64,000 nt of DNA from Pycnopodia helianthoides (GCA_032158295.1 CM063258.1:3864001-3928000), one strand, 5' to 3'; shown: positions 41,560 to 53,698, counted from the first letter of the stretch. Notes: a model not told the origin generated them from the sequence alone. Made by a program: numbers and translations.

Positions 41560-42080
41560 TTCTTTTGACGAGGTTCTCAAAGGTCAAATTCACTTTTGTG
41601 AGCCACTAATTTGCCAATAGATAGAGTCCTTATGAAAGTGGTAGACAAATTAAATAGTCTCCTAAACCTCACATTAAAATGGTGTATAAAAATGTCAATT
41701 TATTTCATACTCTTTCCGAGTGAAATTTGAAATGTGACGTCATTGGATACCAACAACAATTGTTTGATTTTTTACATTCCAAAGAGGAACTTGCATGCGT
41801 CCGTCAAAAGGTAAAATTCATTGCCCTTTTTGGTTGAATACCATCAGCATTCAGGAATGATCTTAAACAAATACTGTACAAATGCAGACCCTATACTTTT
41901 GAAATATGACGTCATTGGGTGTTTTTGGATGTTGACAAAAATTTACACTGGAAGGGTATAAAACACAATGACATTTTACAGTTTTAAAGTGAGATTGGAG
42001 ACTTGTAATTTTCTCACTTTCATTAGGACTCGTATCTATTGGAAAAATGAATTTGAAATTGGAGCCCCTCTTTAACCAAA
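41560..42080. mobile_element. MITE related to 8952-9390
   Basis: Mirrored 'gccaatagatagagtcctta' and 'aggactcgtatctattggaa' segments and an 'atgacgtcattgg' motif near both halves. The ends are not clearly defined. Confidence 0.5.
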
Positions 42081-42784
42081 GTAGTTATTATCCTTTGTTG
42101 TTATTATTTTTTACTGTATAATAAATTGATCTACAGCGATTTGCAATTATTTTTTTTTTATAAAGTTCATCATCTCAGAGCAAATTTTTAAATAATTTGA
42201 TACTAAAACAGCGGTATAAAAACATTCCCGTCCGAGATGTTCCCAATTGCGAGAAAAGTGTCCGCCAAAAAAGCTCCCTTTTAAATTTTCTAAATCGAAA
42301 AAGTATCAGAAAACGTACGGAAGTCGTAAATCCCCCATAACATAGTGGGCTAGACATACTTCTTGAAACATGATGACCTTTACTATGTTTTGCATTTGTG
42401 CACAGCCGGCCACAATCATGGGTGCACTTTTTGTTACAAAGACACCAAATGAACAACACATAATAATTATTGAGTAACTCTCTGCAGATCTTGTATTCGA
42501 CAAACTCAAGTACTTTCTACTCTTCATTCACACAGCGCTGGTTAATTAATTTACAAACAAAATTACATTGAAATAACTGTTACTTCACCGGTTTTCTAAC
42601 TGTTGTTCATAACATGGACACGAAAAAAATGTGTACCCACGATTGTGGCTGAGCACATTTACATATGGGTTATGAAGATGTGAAGAGTGGGATGAAGTAA
42701 TCCACGCCAAACCAATGTAGTAGGTCTAAATATTGTATTCCATTAGCTGTGAATTTGAACTGTACAAAATAACAATTCAATGTT

Positions 42785-42802
42785 GTGTGTGTGTGTGTGT
42801 GT
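42785..42802. repeat. (TG)n microsatellite
   Basis: About nine TG units 3' of the KCNE-like gene. Confidence 0.85.
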
Positions 42803-43098
42803 GAGCGTGTCTACTTGTTGAAACCGAGGACTTAACAAAGGGGATCCGGGTGTTTTGACAGAGCGAGAACGTCCTCGCTTCGCTTTCGTGTACAAAACCA
42901 ACGGGGACGTCGCTAAAAAAGCAAGTCCAAACAACAGGAGAACAAAGAGAAGTCCTCGATTTACGGGATTTACAAACATGTTTGTGCTCGCGGTTAAGAA
43001 AGTCCACAATGACACCTTCATCGTCTTCTCGGCTCGCGTCCACAATAATGCCGTTCCTGTTAGTGCTGCACTGTGGCCATGCAATGAATCAGCATGTA

Positions 43099-43533
43099 TC
43101 AAACCGCACTTGTTACTGTTACCACTGTATCCGGCACTTTCTCCTGCACTTTCTCCTGCACTTTCTCCTTAACCTCATCAGGTTTCTTCCTCCCGCAAGC
43201 GAGCTCCTTCAGCCGCATCGCCGCAACATTCTTCGCGTCCAGTAACTTCTGGTCGAATCCCTCCATCCTGACGAAGGTGTTGTAGTCATTGTCACACTGC
43301 TGCTCCTCGTTCTGCTTCATGATGTACTTCACCATGAAGAGGGTGATGCTGGTGGCGTAGAACAGGAGAACCACTAAGATGTACAGCATGGGATCCCCCC
43401 TGTAACCCGTGTTCACGGCTGATGTTGAATTGCCCGGTGTTACATCAATCATGGAGTCATTTAACAAAGACCCGTTTACTTTGTCGAGGCGTCCTTCACC
43501 ACCACACAACCATGTCACCAAGTCACCGGCCAT
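43099..43533 (-). CDS. KCNE-like single-pass membrane protein
   Basis: Single-exon ORF of 144 aa from an ATG in excellent context (GCCATGG at 43533); the frame is open 27 codons further upstream. Residues about 1-50 are extracellular-like with three N-glycosylation sequons (NGS, NDS, NST). One membrane helix follows (PMLYILVVLLFYATSITLFM), then a basic juxtamembrane segment VKYIMKQNEEQ and a charged C-terminus with three KEKVQ/QEKV repeats. Size, topology and the 'LYILVVL-FY' helix resemble KCNE (MinK-related) potassium-channel accessory subunits. That family is poorly conserved, so this remains a resemblance. No paralogue in the window. Confidence 0.55.
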   Translation of the reverse strand: MAGDLVTWLCGGEGRLDKVNGSLLNDSMIDVTPGNSTSAVNTGYRGDPMLYILVVLLFYATSITLFMVKYIMKQNEEQQCDNDYNTFVRMEGFDQKLLDAKNVAAMRLKELACGRKKPDEVKEKVQEKVQEKVPDTVVTVTSAV

Positions 43534-45060
43534 GGCTCTGATGACTGTTGATTGTCCCCCCACCAGCAGCAGGCGATTGAATTTAAAGCTATTTTTGTGT
43601 CTGCTGTTTTGCAATACGGTGTGTTATTGCACGGCACTCCAGTTGTATTCCCTCGCAATTATATTGGGTATACAAGCAATGTAACTATAGAGCTCTTTAA
43701 TGTGATGTATGTCCCTTGCACGTCTTGTGACCGATTCTCCGGGCAAACCATCCCCCGCGACAGAGCGATATCCTCGGTGTTGTTGTGTCTTCCTTCCATT
43801 GGAAAATAATTACCATCTTCTCAGAGTGAACTGATGGATGTGTGTTGACGGCCAGGAGAGGGCGATTAGCAAGTACAATTACACATAGACTATTAACACC
43901 ATCACGCAGCCATTAATTCTCCCCACGGGAAACCCAATGCTCTGTGCACATTATTAATCCAACATAGGAGAGGCCGGGCACACACACACACATCGCCAGA
44001 GAAACAACACTTGTGACGTCCGTAAATTTATTGTTTCTCACAGTCCTTCTCAACGCCACATACGACGTATGTCAACATGGATACGAGGCAGTGATTATAA
44101 TAATAGCTGGGTGGCCTCTGTATATAGAGAGGGCCGTTTCATTATACTCCTGTCCACCTGACGGTGCTCGAGGGATACATCATCCACACATCGTTTTGTT
44201 TCAACTCGTGCGCACGGCTGACGATGAGGTTAAGCGCGGGAAACCAGTTTCGACACTTTGCACCGACCTGCTGGGGCTAAGTCACTGACGCACGGTTCTA
44301 CGCTCCTTCTCAGTCACACTGCTAAACCTACAGTGTATATTTACAAAAAAACATGTGTATACACCCAGATACCTGTGATTAACAAAATTCTTCTGCTTGT
44401 GATGATATGGGGCCACAAGCGTCTTTGAAATACCGGCTCATTATGTCAACATAACTTAATGTAATATGCCGTAGTCAGTTCAACCATCGACCACGCAGGT
44501 AGAAAGTATAGACTATCTGCCCGGCTTGCAGCACTGCAGTGTACAGTTACCACGTATTTTCGGTCGTCTTCATAATACGAGAAGAGGGTAAAATATCATT
44601 ATGTGGCACATAAATACGCCTACGGTTATCAGTCATTTCACAACGACAGATATAATGTTGCTTGCCATATGGCCACAGAAGAATTCTTCTTGGCCGTAAT
44701 GCACACTCTCCTTGCATTAGTCCAGGTTGACAGTGATCCTCGCGATGCACCGCCGTGCACTTTTTTCTTTGGCATGCATTTTTTATTATTAGTGCCATAT
44801 GATTATAATGCGGGGCAGCCAGAATATATCATGGCGATGGTATCAACTATCACGTTCACCGACCTATATATCCAAAAGGTTACATGCGGTATATGCGCGG
44901 TGCTCGACGTGAACACGAGGAATGAGGGGCCAGTCTCAAAAATGATCAACCTTTCACCAAGACTCAATCATTTTTTGTTATGTCCCGAGTTCTGAATCTA
45001 AATTACCAATGGAAACATAATTATCACACCAACCTCTTTTTAAAGAACACAATGAAGATT
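43534..45060. other. Upstream flank of the KCNE-like gene, no further gene seen
   Basis: Contains its presumed promoter, a (CA)n tract near 43980-43992, and unique sequence. ORFs here lack protein-like composition. Confidence 0.4.
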
Positions 45061-45073
45061 TTTCAGTTTTAGA

Positions 45074-45152
45074 CGATGGGTGGGGTGGGGTGGGGGGCAC
45101 GCGGTGGGGGGCACGCGGGGGGGGGGGGGGGGCACGTGGTGGGGGGGGGGAC
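45074..45152 (+). repeat. G-rich block with G-quadruplex potential
   Basis: Many runs of four or more G separated by 'cacgcggt' or 'cacgtggt' spacers, ending in 11 G. This is far above the local base composition. Confidence 0.85.
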
Positions 45153-45159
45153 CCCAAAA

Positions 45160-46590
45160 GGGGAATACCCATACACGCAGCCAGGAAGGGTCTGAAACCT
45201 AGTCCACACGCAAGGCTCCACAGGTCTTGCGCTTAAGCTTTTTGTGGAAGTAGCCCACTGGGCTCCTAGTAAACCAAACATTTTACTTTCCTCCAGGAAG
45301 TTTTAGTAGCCCAGATTTTAAACATGACTAATTTTGTCATCAATGTATCTTTCTGATGTGGTAGCGGTCACAACCAGTTTAATGGTCAAATGAAGTTACA
45401 TTCACACACTCAAAAACAAATAACACATTTTGTTATACACATCAGAAAAGGAAGAAATGTGAGCATTTTAGAGCATTTTAAACATTCCAAGTAGGTTGCG
45501 CAGTTTTTAGTAGCACACAGGGCAAATTAATTGAGAAATGTTGTTCACTAGCCCATACATGTAGCAGTTTTTACTGGACAATGTACACTAGAGTCCACAT
45601 AATTGAAAGGCAGGAAAGGCAGGGAAAGAAACCGTCGAACCAACCCGAATCCCCTGTTTTTTTATAGGCCAAAACCATCCGCTGACCTGCACTAGAACGA
45701 CTGTACAACCCTCGCAGTACACTAATAGATCAGATTGTATTTTACTAGGTCTCGCACAAACTACGACACATTATGGCATGTGACTCTGAGATGTACGTAA
45801 TAAAAACAGATACGGAGATGCCTCCGGATCCGGTGCGTCCTCTCTGTTGTACATCAGCATTTACCATCAAGTTTACTGCAAGCACACGACCATTTAACTC
45901 GCCCACATAACCGTCTACACAGAGTCAAACAAACAGTCCATGCATCAACGTGTGTACACATCTCCCTATCATTGGCAGGCAATCAGGCCTGCCTAATGAA
46001 TTATTTCGCCTGACAGGGCCAGTCGACACTCGATGCAGTGCGTTATTATTGCAGCGAAATAATTGAAGCACTAGTGATGCATCAATGGCCAAGACCCTCT
46101 TATGCCTAGACGATTGCTCTCTGTAGACCTTGTTTGACTTCCCATTCCATTGTGGGTCTATTTTTAACTGTATCTTTCTTCTTTTATTATTTATGCCCTG
46201 TTTTATTGATCAATTAGGCCTAAAAGGCTTTTCTAGTTGCCTGTTTGTTTTTTTTGGTGGTTGATGCATGGTTTGATGGCTCTATTTCTCTTTAAATTGT
46301 CAGTTTGTCAACACAGCTTTTCTTGTTTCTTATGGCTGATTTGGGATATGCTGTACAACTTCATTTGTGAATATTTGTGGTTTTACTGGTTGTCATGTTA
46401 AATATAAAGCTACCGGTTGTATACATATTTTTTTGTATTTTAATATTTTGTGAATTTCATATCTTGATAGTAAAGAGGTTTTTGGTGGGTCTGCCACACC
46501 TATGAATATGACAACAGTTTTTGCTTTGGGTTTTTTTTTTTTTACTTTAGCTTGACCCAGACAAAATATATTTTATTTTCAACATTTTTT
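45160..46590. other. Intergenic, no gene seen
   Basis: Low-coding sequence, T-rich from about 46140. No repeat ends or exons recognised. Confidence 0.4.
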
Positions 46591-46649
46591 TAATCTCAAG
46601 CAATAAACCACTGGTGGGAATTGAAACTGACTGGGTACATTGTTTTGTG

Positions 46650-46736
46650 ATTTGGGGTTGAACAAACCTGCGACCTCCGGCATGTCGCTAATCCGGAGGT
46701 TGCAGGTTCAAGTCCCTCTCCAGCCAATTTGTCTTT
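46650..46736. repeat. tRNA-derived SINE, interrupted by the foldback element
   Basis: 'ctaatccggaggttgcaggt' and a B-box-like 'ggttcaagtccc' match 56308-56380. The SINE's 'caatttgtctttg' is broken here and resumes at 49758 as 'tttgttcaactc'. Confidence 0.65.
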
Positions 46737-49700
46737 GGGGTCATTCCGTGCCAACTCACCTGATGGGTCGGCAGGCTCCGTCTCAGATTTCGCTAATTTT
46801 TTTTTTAAACACTCCCCTATGGGTGCCTTGAACACACACAAAATTTTAGAGTCCTACTCCTTGGCATTTCTGAGATATGACCCCCCAAAAATTAAGCCCC
46901 GCCCCTTCAAATTGATATTTTGTGTTTTTGAGCATTTTTAAAGGCCTATATCTACAAATAGAGAGAAGATATGGAGCTACAAATTAATTTACAGGGTATC
47001 TGGTATCCCATCAACTATAATCTACTGTCAAAAGTAGCACAGCTCATTTGCATATCAAGGGTTAGGTCTTTAAAAACCTACATTTTGGCATGCGCAATGA
47101 CTTTTTGTCATTTTTGAGACCCCCTAGTGCCTATGTGAAATGTCCGATTGCTTTTATATTTCATTTGGGCATAAACTAGGTGCATATGTGTGACATATTA
47201 TGAGGATAGACCAATCACACCTTTGATGGGTATTTGGCAGGGGTCTTAATATGCGTCCAACTTAAAAAATGCCCAAAAACGCCGTTTTCAAGTGGTTTTT
47301 TGACAACGTGGGACATTACTGACAGATTTACCAATTTTTTCCTATAATACTTTGTACCCAGTCTACTTATGTAAAAAAAAAAAAAATGGTTTTTGTACTC
47401 CTTCATGGTCAGATTTTTATTTAAGTACACCTAGTATTTTGCACTTGTAATGACTTTTTGTCATTTTTGAGACCCCCCTAGTGCCTATGTGAAATGTCCA
47501 ATTGCTTTTATATTTCATTTGGTTATAAACTGGTTGCATATGTGTGAGCTGATATAAGGATAGACCAATCCAACCTTTGATGGATATTTGGCAGGGGTCT
47601 GAACATGTGTGCGACTGTAAAAATGCCCCAAATTGCCGTTTTCAAGTGATTAATTGACATTATGACAACGTGGGACATTACTGACAGATTTACCAATTTT
47701 TCCCAATAATACTTTATATCCAGTCTACTTATGTGAGAAAGAAAAAAATGGTTTCTTTACTCCTTCATGTAAAAAAAAATTGTGAATATGCTTAGACTAA
47801 CGTTTTTGCTGTGTTATGCAATTTAGGCCATTATGCACTGTGGTGCTGTATTGTTACTCATTCAAAACTCCAAAATAACATCCACTGAGACTGAGAGTGT
47901 TGTTACTATTGTGAGTCAACATTGAAAAAGTTTGACTAGCAAACAAAATTAGAGTCAGCAGCCTTACAGTAGAGAAACACATTGGCATTCTAGTATCAGT
48001 TAACACTGTGAAATACAAAGATAAACAACTGACCACAAGCACAAGAGTCTATTGTCTGATTTATTGGTCCAGTCTTTGACCTTGTCACTGGTGGGTTAAT
48101 CCCCCACGTCCCCTTAAATTTCCCCCATCTATAGACCATGTAACATGTGGGTGACATTACAAGTTCACAAAAGAGCAACAGAGCCAGGCATGTGGTGTAC
48201 ACGACCCACAACTTGTTCAGCAGTTATTTTTATAAGTCTTGAATTTCTGTAGTAGTATCTTTCCTGCCAGAAGACCCTGGAATATACAAGGTCACTCTTT
48301 TTGTAAATAAAGTGGTTGTCCAAAACAAGCTGTAAGTGTTGTATGCAACCAGTTTTTGAAGGAAGGAAAAGTGAACACTGATGAAATACAGAATGATACA
48401 TTTTTAGAAGTGACAAATTCAGCAAGTTCTTGCTCCATGATGATGGCGTCAACGTTCAGGAAAGATCAATCCCTGCATGCAGCATTGGTGCAGCTTTGAA
48501 GGAGGATTGCCATGAACAGGTATACTGCAGAAAAGTTGGTCTTCTTCAAACGACTGTCTTAACTGAAGAGAACACAAGACTTTTAAAGTGGAGATGTTCT
48601 GTGGACATAATCTCAGAATCTCAAGGAACAAACAGCACCACAGTGCATAATGGCCTAAATTACATAACACAGCAAAAACGTTAGTCTAAGCATATTCACA
48701 ATTTTTTTTTACATGAAGGAGTAAAGAAACCATTTTTTTCCTTCTCACATAAGTAGACTGGATATAAAGTATTATTGGGAAAAATTGGTAATTCTGTCAG
48801 TAATGTCCCACGTTGTCATAATGTCAATCAATCACTTGAAAACGGCAATTTGGGGCATTTTTACAGTCGCACACATGTTCAGACCCCTGCCAAATATCCA
48901 TCAAAGGTTGGATTGGTCTATCCTTATATCAGCTCACACATATGCAACCAGTTTATAACCAAATTAAATATAAAAGCAATTGGACATTTCACATAGGCAC
49001 TAGGGGGGGGGGGTCTCAAAAATGACAAAAAGTCATTACAAGTGCAAAATACTAGGTGTACTTAAATAAAAATCTGACCATGAAGGAGTACAAAAACCAT
49101 TTTTTTTTTTTTTTACATAAGTAGACTGGGTACAAAGTATTATAGGAAAAAATTGGTAAATCTGTCAGTAATGTCCCACGTTGTCAAAAAACCACTTGAA
49201 AACGGCGTTTTTGGGCATTTTTTAAGTTGGACGCATATTAAGACCCCTGCCAAATACCCATCAAAGGTGTGATTGGTCTATCCTCATAATATGTCACACA
49301 TATGCACCTAGTTTATGCCCAAATGAAATATAAAAGCAATCGGACATTTCACATAGGCACTAGGGGGTCTCAAAAATGACAAAAAGTCATTGCGCATGCC
49401 AAAATGTAGGTTTTTAAAGACCTAACCCTTGATATGCAAATGAGCTGTGCTACTTTTGACAGTAGATTATAGTTGATGGGATACCAGATACCCTGTAAAT
49501 TAATTTGTAGCTCCATATCTTCTCTCCATTTGTAGATATAGACCTTTACAAATGCTCAAAAACACAAAATATCAAATTGAAGGGGCGGGGCTTAATTTTT
49601 GGGGGTCGTATCTCAGAAATGCCAAGGAGTAGGACTCTAAAATTTTGTGTGTGTTCAAGGCACCCATAGGGGATTGTTTAAAAAAAAAATTAGCGAAATC

Positions 49701-49757
49701 TGAGACGGAGCCTGCCGAACTTTTCTGAATTTCAGGTGAGTTGGCACGGAATGACCC
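46737..49757. mobile_element. Large foldback element with ~1.1-kb inverted arms
   Basis: The left arm 46737-47846 and right arm 48634-49757 are reverse complements, apparently above 95 percent identical with small indels. The outer ends are GGGTCATTCCGTGCCAACTC and its inverse. Each arm holds two direct copies of a ~355-bp unit (about 47090 and 47445 in the left arm). The loop 47847-48633 includes a TATAGACC-type fragment at 48133-48300 and no convincing ORF. A 4-bp TTTG is duplicated at the flanks. Non-autonomous; superfamily not identified. Confidence 0.85.
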
Positions 49758-49968
49758 TTTGTTCAACTCAAAATTGTCTTAAAATTGTAAATAAATAAGT
49801 AAATATAATATATGGGAGGATGTTATTTTTTGTGATTCTTAGTCGTGAGGACGCCAACTGCATTACAAAAAAATAATATACCCCACTGAATTCGGCCTAA
49901 TTAAACACATTGTTTTCAGCTACTAATGCAAAAGGGTAATTCCACGGTTATCGTTATTGCACTGACCT

Positions 49969-50515
49969 GGGACCATTTCATTTTCATAGAGCTGCTTAAG
50001 CACAAAAAGTAGCCAAGTACATTGCTCACCAGAAAAAGGTTACCAGCTAAAATACCATTTCACATGATCCCACTTATTTTTCGCTAAGCATACAATTGTT
50101 AAGCACCATTTCCTGCTTAAAGGCAGGATTTACTTTTGGTAATTGCCAAAGACTAGTATCCTCACTTGCTGTATCCCAACATATGCATAAAATAACAAAC
50201 CTGTGAAAATTTGGGGTTCAATTGGTCATCAAAGTTGCAAGAAAATAATGAAAGAAAAATCATTATTGTTGCATAGAATTCTGTGCTTCCAAATACCTGA
50301 GAAAGGCTTCTTTCAAAGATTCAAATATTTTAGTGAGAAATAACTTCTTTCTCAAAAACTACATTACTTCAGAGGGAGTCGTTTCATCACAATGTTTTCT
50401 ACTATCAGCAGCTCTCAGGTGCTCCTTACCAACTAAGTTTTTCTGGTAATGTATTTCTTGAGTAATTACCAAAAATACCCACTGCCTTTAAGCAGCTCTA
50501 TGAAATGAGTTTTCC
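49969..50515. mobile_element. Palindromic MITE family P1 split by a TTAA MITE
   Basis: The left half runs to 50116 ('ttcctgc') and the right half resumes at 50492 ('gcagctctatgaaat'). The insertion sits exactly at the TTAA inside the family's central TGCTTAAGCA. Confidence 0.75.
50117..50491. mobile_element. TTAA-flanked MITE nested in a P1 palindrome
   Basis: TTAA at 50117-50120 and 50488-50491, ends AGGCAGG... and ...CACTGCCT. The interior 'aacaaacctgtgaaaatttg' matches other TTAA MITEs here. Confidence 0.8.
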
Positions 50516-50699
50516 ATATTAAAACTATGAAAATTGGTCCCAGATCATAAATGATCCGTAAGCACAAGCAGTCTTCTTAATTGATTTGATTGAGGTGACA
50601 TAAAACGTCTGTGTACAGTCTCAATTGAATTTGGCCTTGGATTTTTGTGTCTTAATTACAAAGTACTTTGTGTTCAATTGTTGTGTTCATCTCTCGTTA

Positions 50700-50806
50700 G
50701 GCCTCTTCCATTTTAAGAGTGGGGATGGTGGAAGGAGATTCATCTGTCGTTCGGCCTCTTCCATTTTTAAGAGTGGGGATGGTGGAAGAAGATGGGGGTA
50801 CAACAG
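50700..50806 (+). repeat. Direct repeat, two ~53-bp units
   Basis: 'ggcctcttccatttt-aagagtggggatggtggaag' occurs twice in tandem with the linker 'gagattcatctgtcgtt'. No function assigned. Confidence 0.75.
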
Positions 50807-51893
50807 GGATGCCAGATCCACTTCAGCATAGACACAAAGCTATTCCATTTATATCCATACTGGCAATGGTAAATTTATTACACATTAATTGCGAAACAAT
50901 TCTGGCCAGTCACAACATTCTCAATTCTCAATTAAAGTACAGTTACGCCAAACATACATACTTCATCCCTGTAATTATTATAATTTTTTTTCTGATAAAA
51001 ACTTGTTAAAGAAAGAATATTTCTTGATTACCAATGTCTGTTTGTTGACGGCAGGTATGCCTTTCTAATGCACTACTTACTATTACTGAACGTCTACTTT
51101 GGTCTGAGATCAGCGGCCATCAAGGCCCTGAACAGAGTTTTGTGTCTTCTATTTTGGAGGAGCAGGACATTACGTTCGGTATCTACTCTATGAGTGATCG
51201 GAAGAGGACCCTACAATTAATTCATAATAGCCCTTTATTTTGCAACGTCACAGCCCAAGTTTTTGCTAACCAAGGTTGGAAAACTATGGGAAGCCATAAA
51301 TGCAAAGAAAAAAACGGATAGCCAAAGTTTGTAACAATATTACACAAATATTCAAAAATAGTGTTGAATTTGTTGGAAACAAAGCAACCAATCATAAGAT
51401 GTATATATTTTTTTTATTGAAAGTTTGCAGAAATGTTGAATTTGGTCACAACATCTGTACCCGCGATTGAATGTTTTACTGACATTCGGCCCCCATGCCA
51501 ATCAGCGCGGTTTGTTGATCAACAAAAGAAAGGTCTATAGCCCATATGCACAAGCGCCATCTTAAAAATAAATACTGCAATGCATCTTGGGAAACCGAGT
51601 GTAGTTAAAAAGTCAATCAAGCTTCCAAGATGGATGCCACTGCTGTAATGTACATGTAAATATGCCAGATTTTGTATAGTCGTGTTCGCATTGCTTCAAA
51701 ATCAATGCCCCATGGTGGGTGTCGGTTTCGCTCAGACCCCGATTTCACCCAGAATTCTTTGCGCGCCAATCATGCGCATTGATGTAACAGTATCCCTAAG
51801 TGTAACAGTTCATTCCGGTAACTGTTGCCAATGGACGGGCATGTCTCGCGCTTATTCGAACAATTCAAATACATTGCTTTCACATACATTGCT

Positions 51894-52245
51894 TTAAAGT
51901 ATGTGTACAACATTGGTAATTGTCAAATACCAGTATCCACACTTTGTGTCACCCAACATATCCATGAAATAACAAACCTGTAAAAATTGAAGCTCAATTT
52001 GGTCATCAGAGTCACAAGAAAACAGTAAAAGACTCCTTTATATGTTTTCACTGTTTTCAAACATCGGATTTTATCACTGTGACAAAAACTAATTGTTTTA
52101 GTAATTTCTTAAAAACTATAGCATTTCAAGCAAAACTATTTTAAGGGAAGTTTTCTACCATGACCATCTTCATACCATGTAAGTTATGTGCAAATCTGTG
52201 AACATTTATATTCTTAGTCTTACCAATGTTGTACACACCCTTTAA
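51894..52245. mobile_element. TTAA-flanked (piggyBac-type) MITE
   Basis: TTAA at both ends, with long terminal repeats built on 'gtgtacaacattggtaa' and 'ttaccaatgttgtacacac'. Confidence 0.75.
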
Positions 52246-52294
52246 GGCTCGAAGGAAACAAACTCGATGTTTGATTGCACAGTCTATACTAGAC

Positions 52295-52445
52295 TGGTCC
52301 GCTGTCCTTATCCGCAAGGATAAGGACAGGCACCGGTCTATTAATCAAAGAGATGGTCACTGCTAGACTGGTCCCCTGTCCGACTGGTCCCCTGTCCGAC
52401 TGGTCCCCTATCCGCAAGACCGCCCCCTATCCACAAGACCGCAAT
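52295..52445. repeat. Short tandem ACTGGTCCCCTGTCCG units and a hairpin
   Basis: Three near-identical 17-bp units ('gactggtcccctgtcc') lie at about 52371-52415. A perfect hairpin 'ctgtccttatccgc-aa-ggataaggacag' is at about 52303-52330. Confidence 0.75.
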
Positions 52446-52593
52446 GGGATGCGAAGTCAAAGGTGCATTTGTCAGGATTCCTCCAAACGCTCGAAGCCGG
52501 TCTCTGGCGTAAAACACGAGCCTCGAAGTATGACGTCAGATGTCAGATGCTAAGTCTGTACAGGATATCAAGCTGGCTTTGTAATACGACTCT

Positions 52594-52709
52594 TTTAACG
52601 ACACTAGGTGGCAACAGACTTACAATGCATGTCTATTGTTCTCAGAAGGCGTGTGACTGCTCATAGCTATGAAAACATGATCAGTCTGCTGCCACCTAGT
52701 GTTCCAAAA
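52594..52709. mobile_element. MITE family T1 with CTCF-like inverted ends
   Basis: Left 'acgacactaggtggcaacag', right 'gctgccacctagtgttcc'. The right arm reversed contains ACACTAGGTGGCAG. About 116 bp, non-coding. Confidence 0.7.
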
Positions 52710-52734
52710 TCTCACATTGCCTTTTTTAAAAATC

Positions 52735-52800
52735 GGTGGTCTAGTGGTTAAGACACTCGCTCTAGAATGCGGAAAGTAGTGGGTTGGATTCCCCGTGTTT
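52735..52800 (+). repeat. tRNA-like SINE head
   Basis: 'ggtggtctagtggttaagac' (A-box-like) and 'gggttggattcccc' (B-box-like). The stems do not form a full tRNA. Confidence 0.5.
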
Positions 52801-52929
52801 GCTTTTATAAAAAAAAGTAAGTACTGTGTATGAGTGCATCACGAAAGGTACAGCTAAGATTAATCGGACATTTCAATCATTTCATCAATTTTCTTATTCA
52901 ATCAAAGCTACTGTAAAAAGACACATTCC

Positions 52930-53005
52930 ATTAAAGCCCTTTGGCTTACGGCTTACAGCTTGTGGCTTAAGGCTTACAGCTTCTGGCTTCACGGCTTACA
53001 GCTTC
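52930..53005 (+). repeat. Imperfect GGCTTACAGCTT tandem array
   Basis: Five to six units of about 13 bp ('ggcttacggcttacagcttgt'). Confidence 0.8.
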
Positions 53006-53602
53006 TAGTGTAATAACCAATTCTGGGTTATAATGCAATTACATGCAAAGCTTTAAAAAGCAGCTAGGCCAAGCAATCTTTCTGACACTCAGATTTGCCA
53101 TGGAAAATCCTTAAAGACCAAGTCTGACACTATCACATTGAAAAAGGCCATTTGTACAGTATTCAGGTTATCATCTGACTAGTTGAAGGTTTACACTGGG
53201 TACATTATCTACAAGGTACATACACATTTTTAGGTACAAACTGGGTACACGTATGAGGTAAACTGGGTACATATTTCAGGTTGTCTTTGAACTCTGAGTT
53301 TCTATCCCTGGTCATACTTTAAACCCCTCGTCTGGCACAAAAGGTAACATTGAAATGAGGTTGATACAGAGATACCTTTGTCATGGTGTGGCCATCTTGT
53401 TGTTTTCCCCATTAACTCTTTGTAACCAAACAGAGGCTGATACAACAAAAATAGTCTGGTTCCCTTTTTTTTAAAGATAAGTACCATTGCTACTAATATA
53501 AAGTAGACAGGCTTCTGGACAAAGATGATCTTAGGTATATGATTAAAACCCCTCACATCAGCCCTTTGTTTTACCATTAACTCCTTCGCCAGATATTCCA
53601 GA

Positions 53603-53698
53603 TTAATTCGTAGTGCTTTGTTCTTGCTTGATGTCATATTTCTTAGCTTTAACACGGTAGAACTTGGTTCCTATAGCAACCTTGAAACGATTGTTGGC
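53603..53698 (-). CDS. RB1CC1: RB1CC1 last coding exon
   Basis: Reads ANNRFKVAIGTKFYRVKAKK and ends STTN-stop. The Arg in NRFKV and the Lys just before the exon boundary (AKK|ANNR) match the basic pocket residues known to bind FIR motifs in the human Claw. Confidence 0.95.
   Translation of the reverse strand, partial: ANNRFKVAIGTKFYRVKAKKYDIKQEQSTTN

Noticed and set aside
42855..43172. Plus-strand ORFs opposite the KCNE-like gene
   Set aside because: They are shadows of the minus-strand gene and its flank; the repeated 12-mer codes KEKVQ-type repeats only on the minus strand.
44603..44995. 130-codon plus-strand ORF
   Set aside because: Mixed composition without domain, repeat or splice support, and no matching exon nearby.
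52930..53005. Possible CRISPR-like array
   Set aside because: The units are short, contiguous and imperfect without spacers, and the window is eukaryotic; it is a simple tandem repeat.
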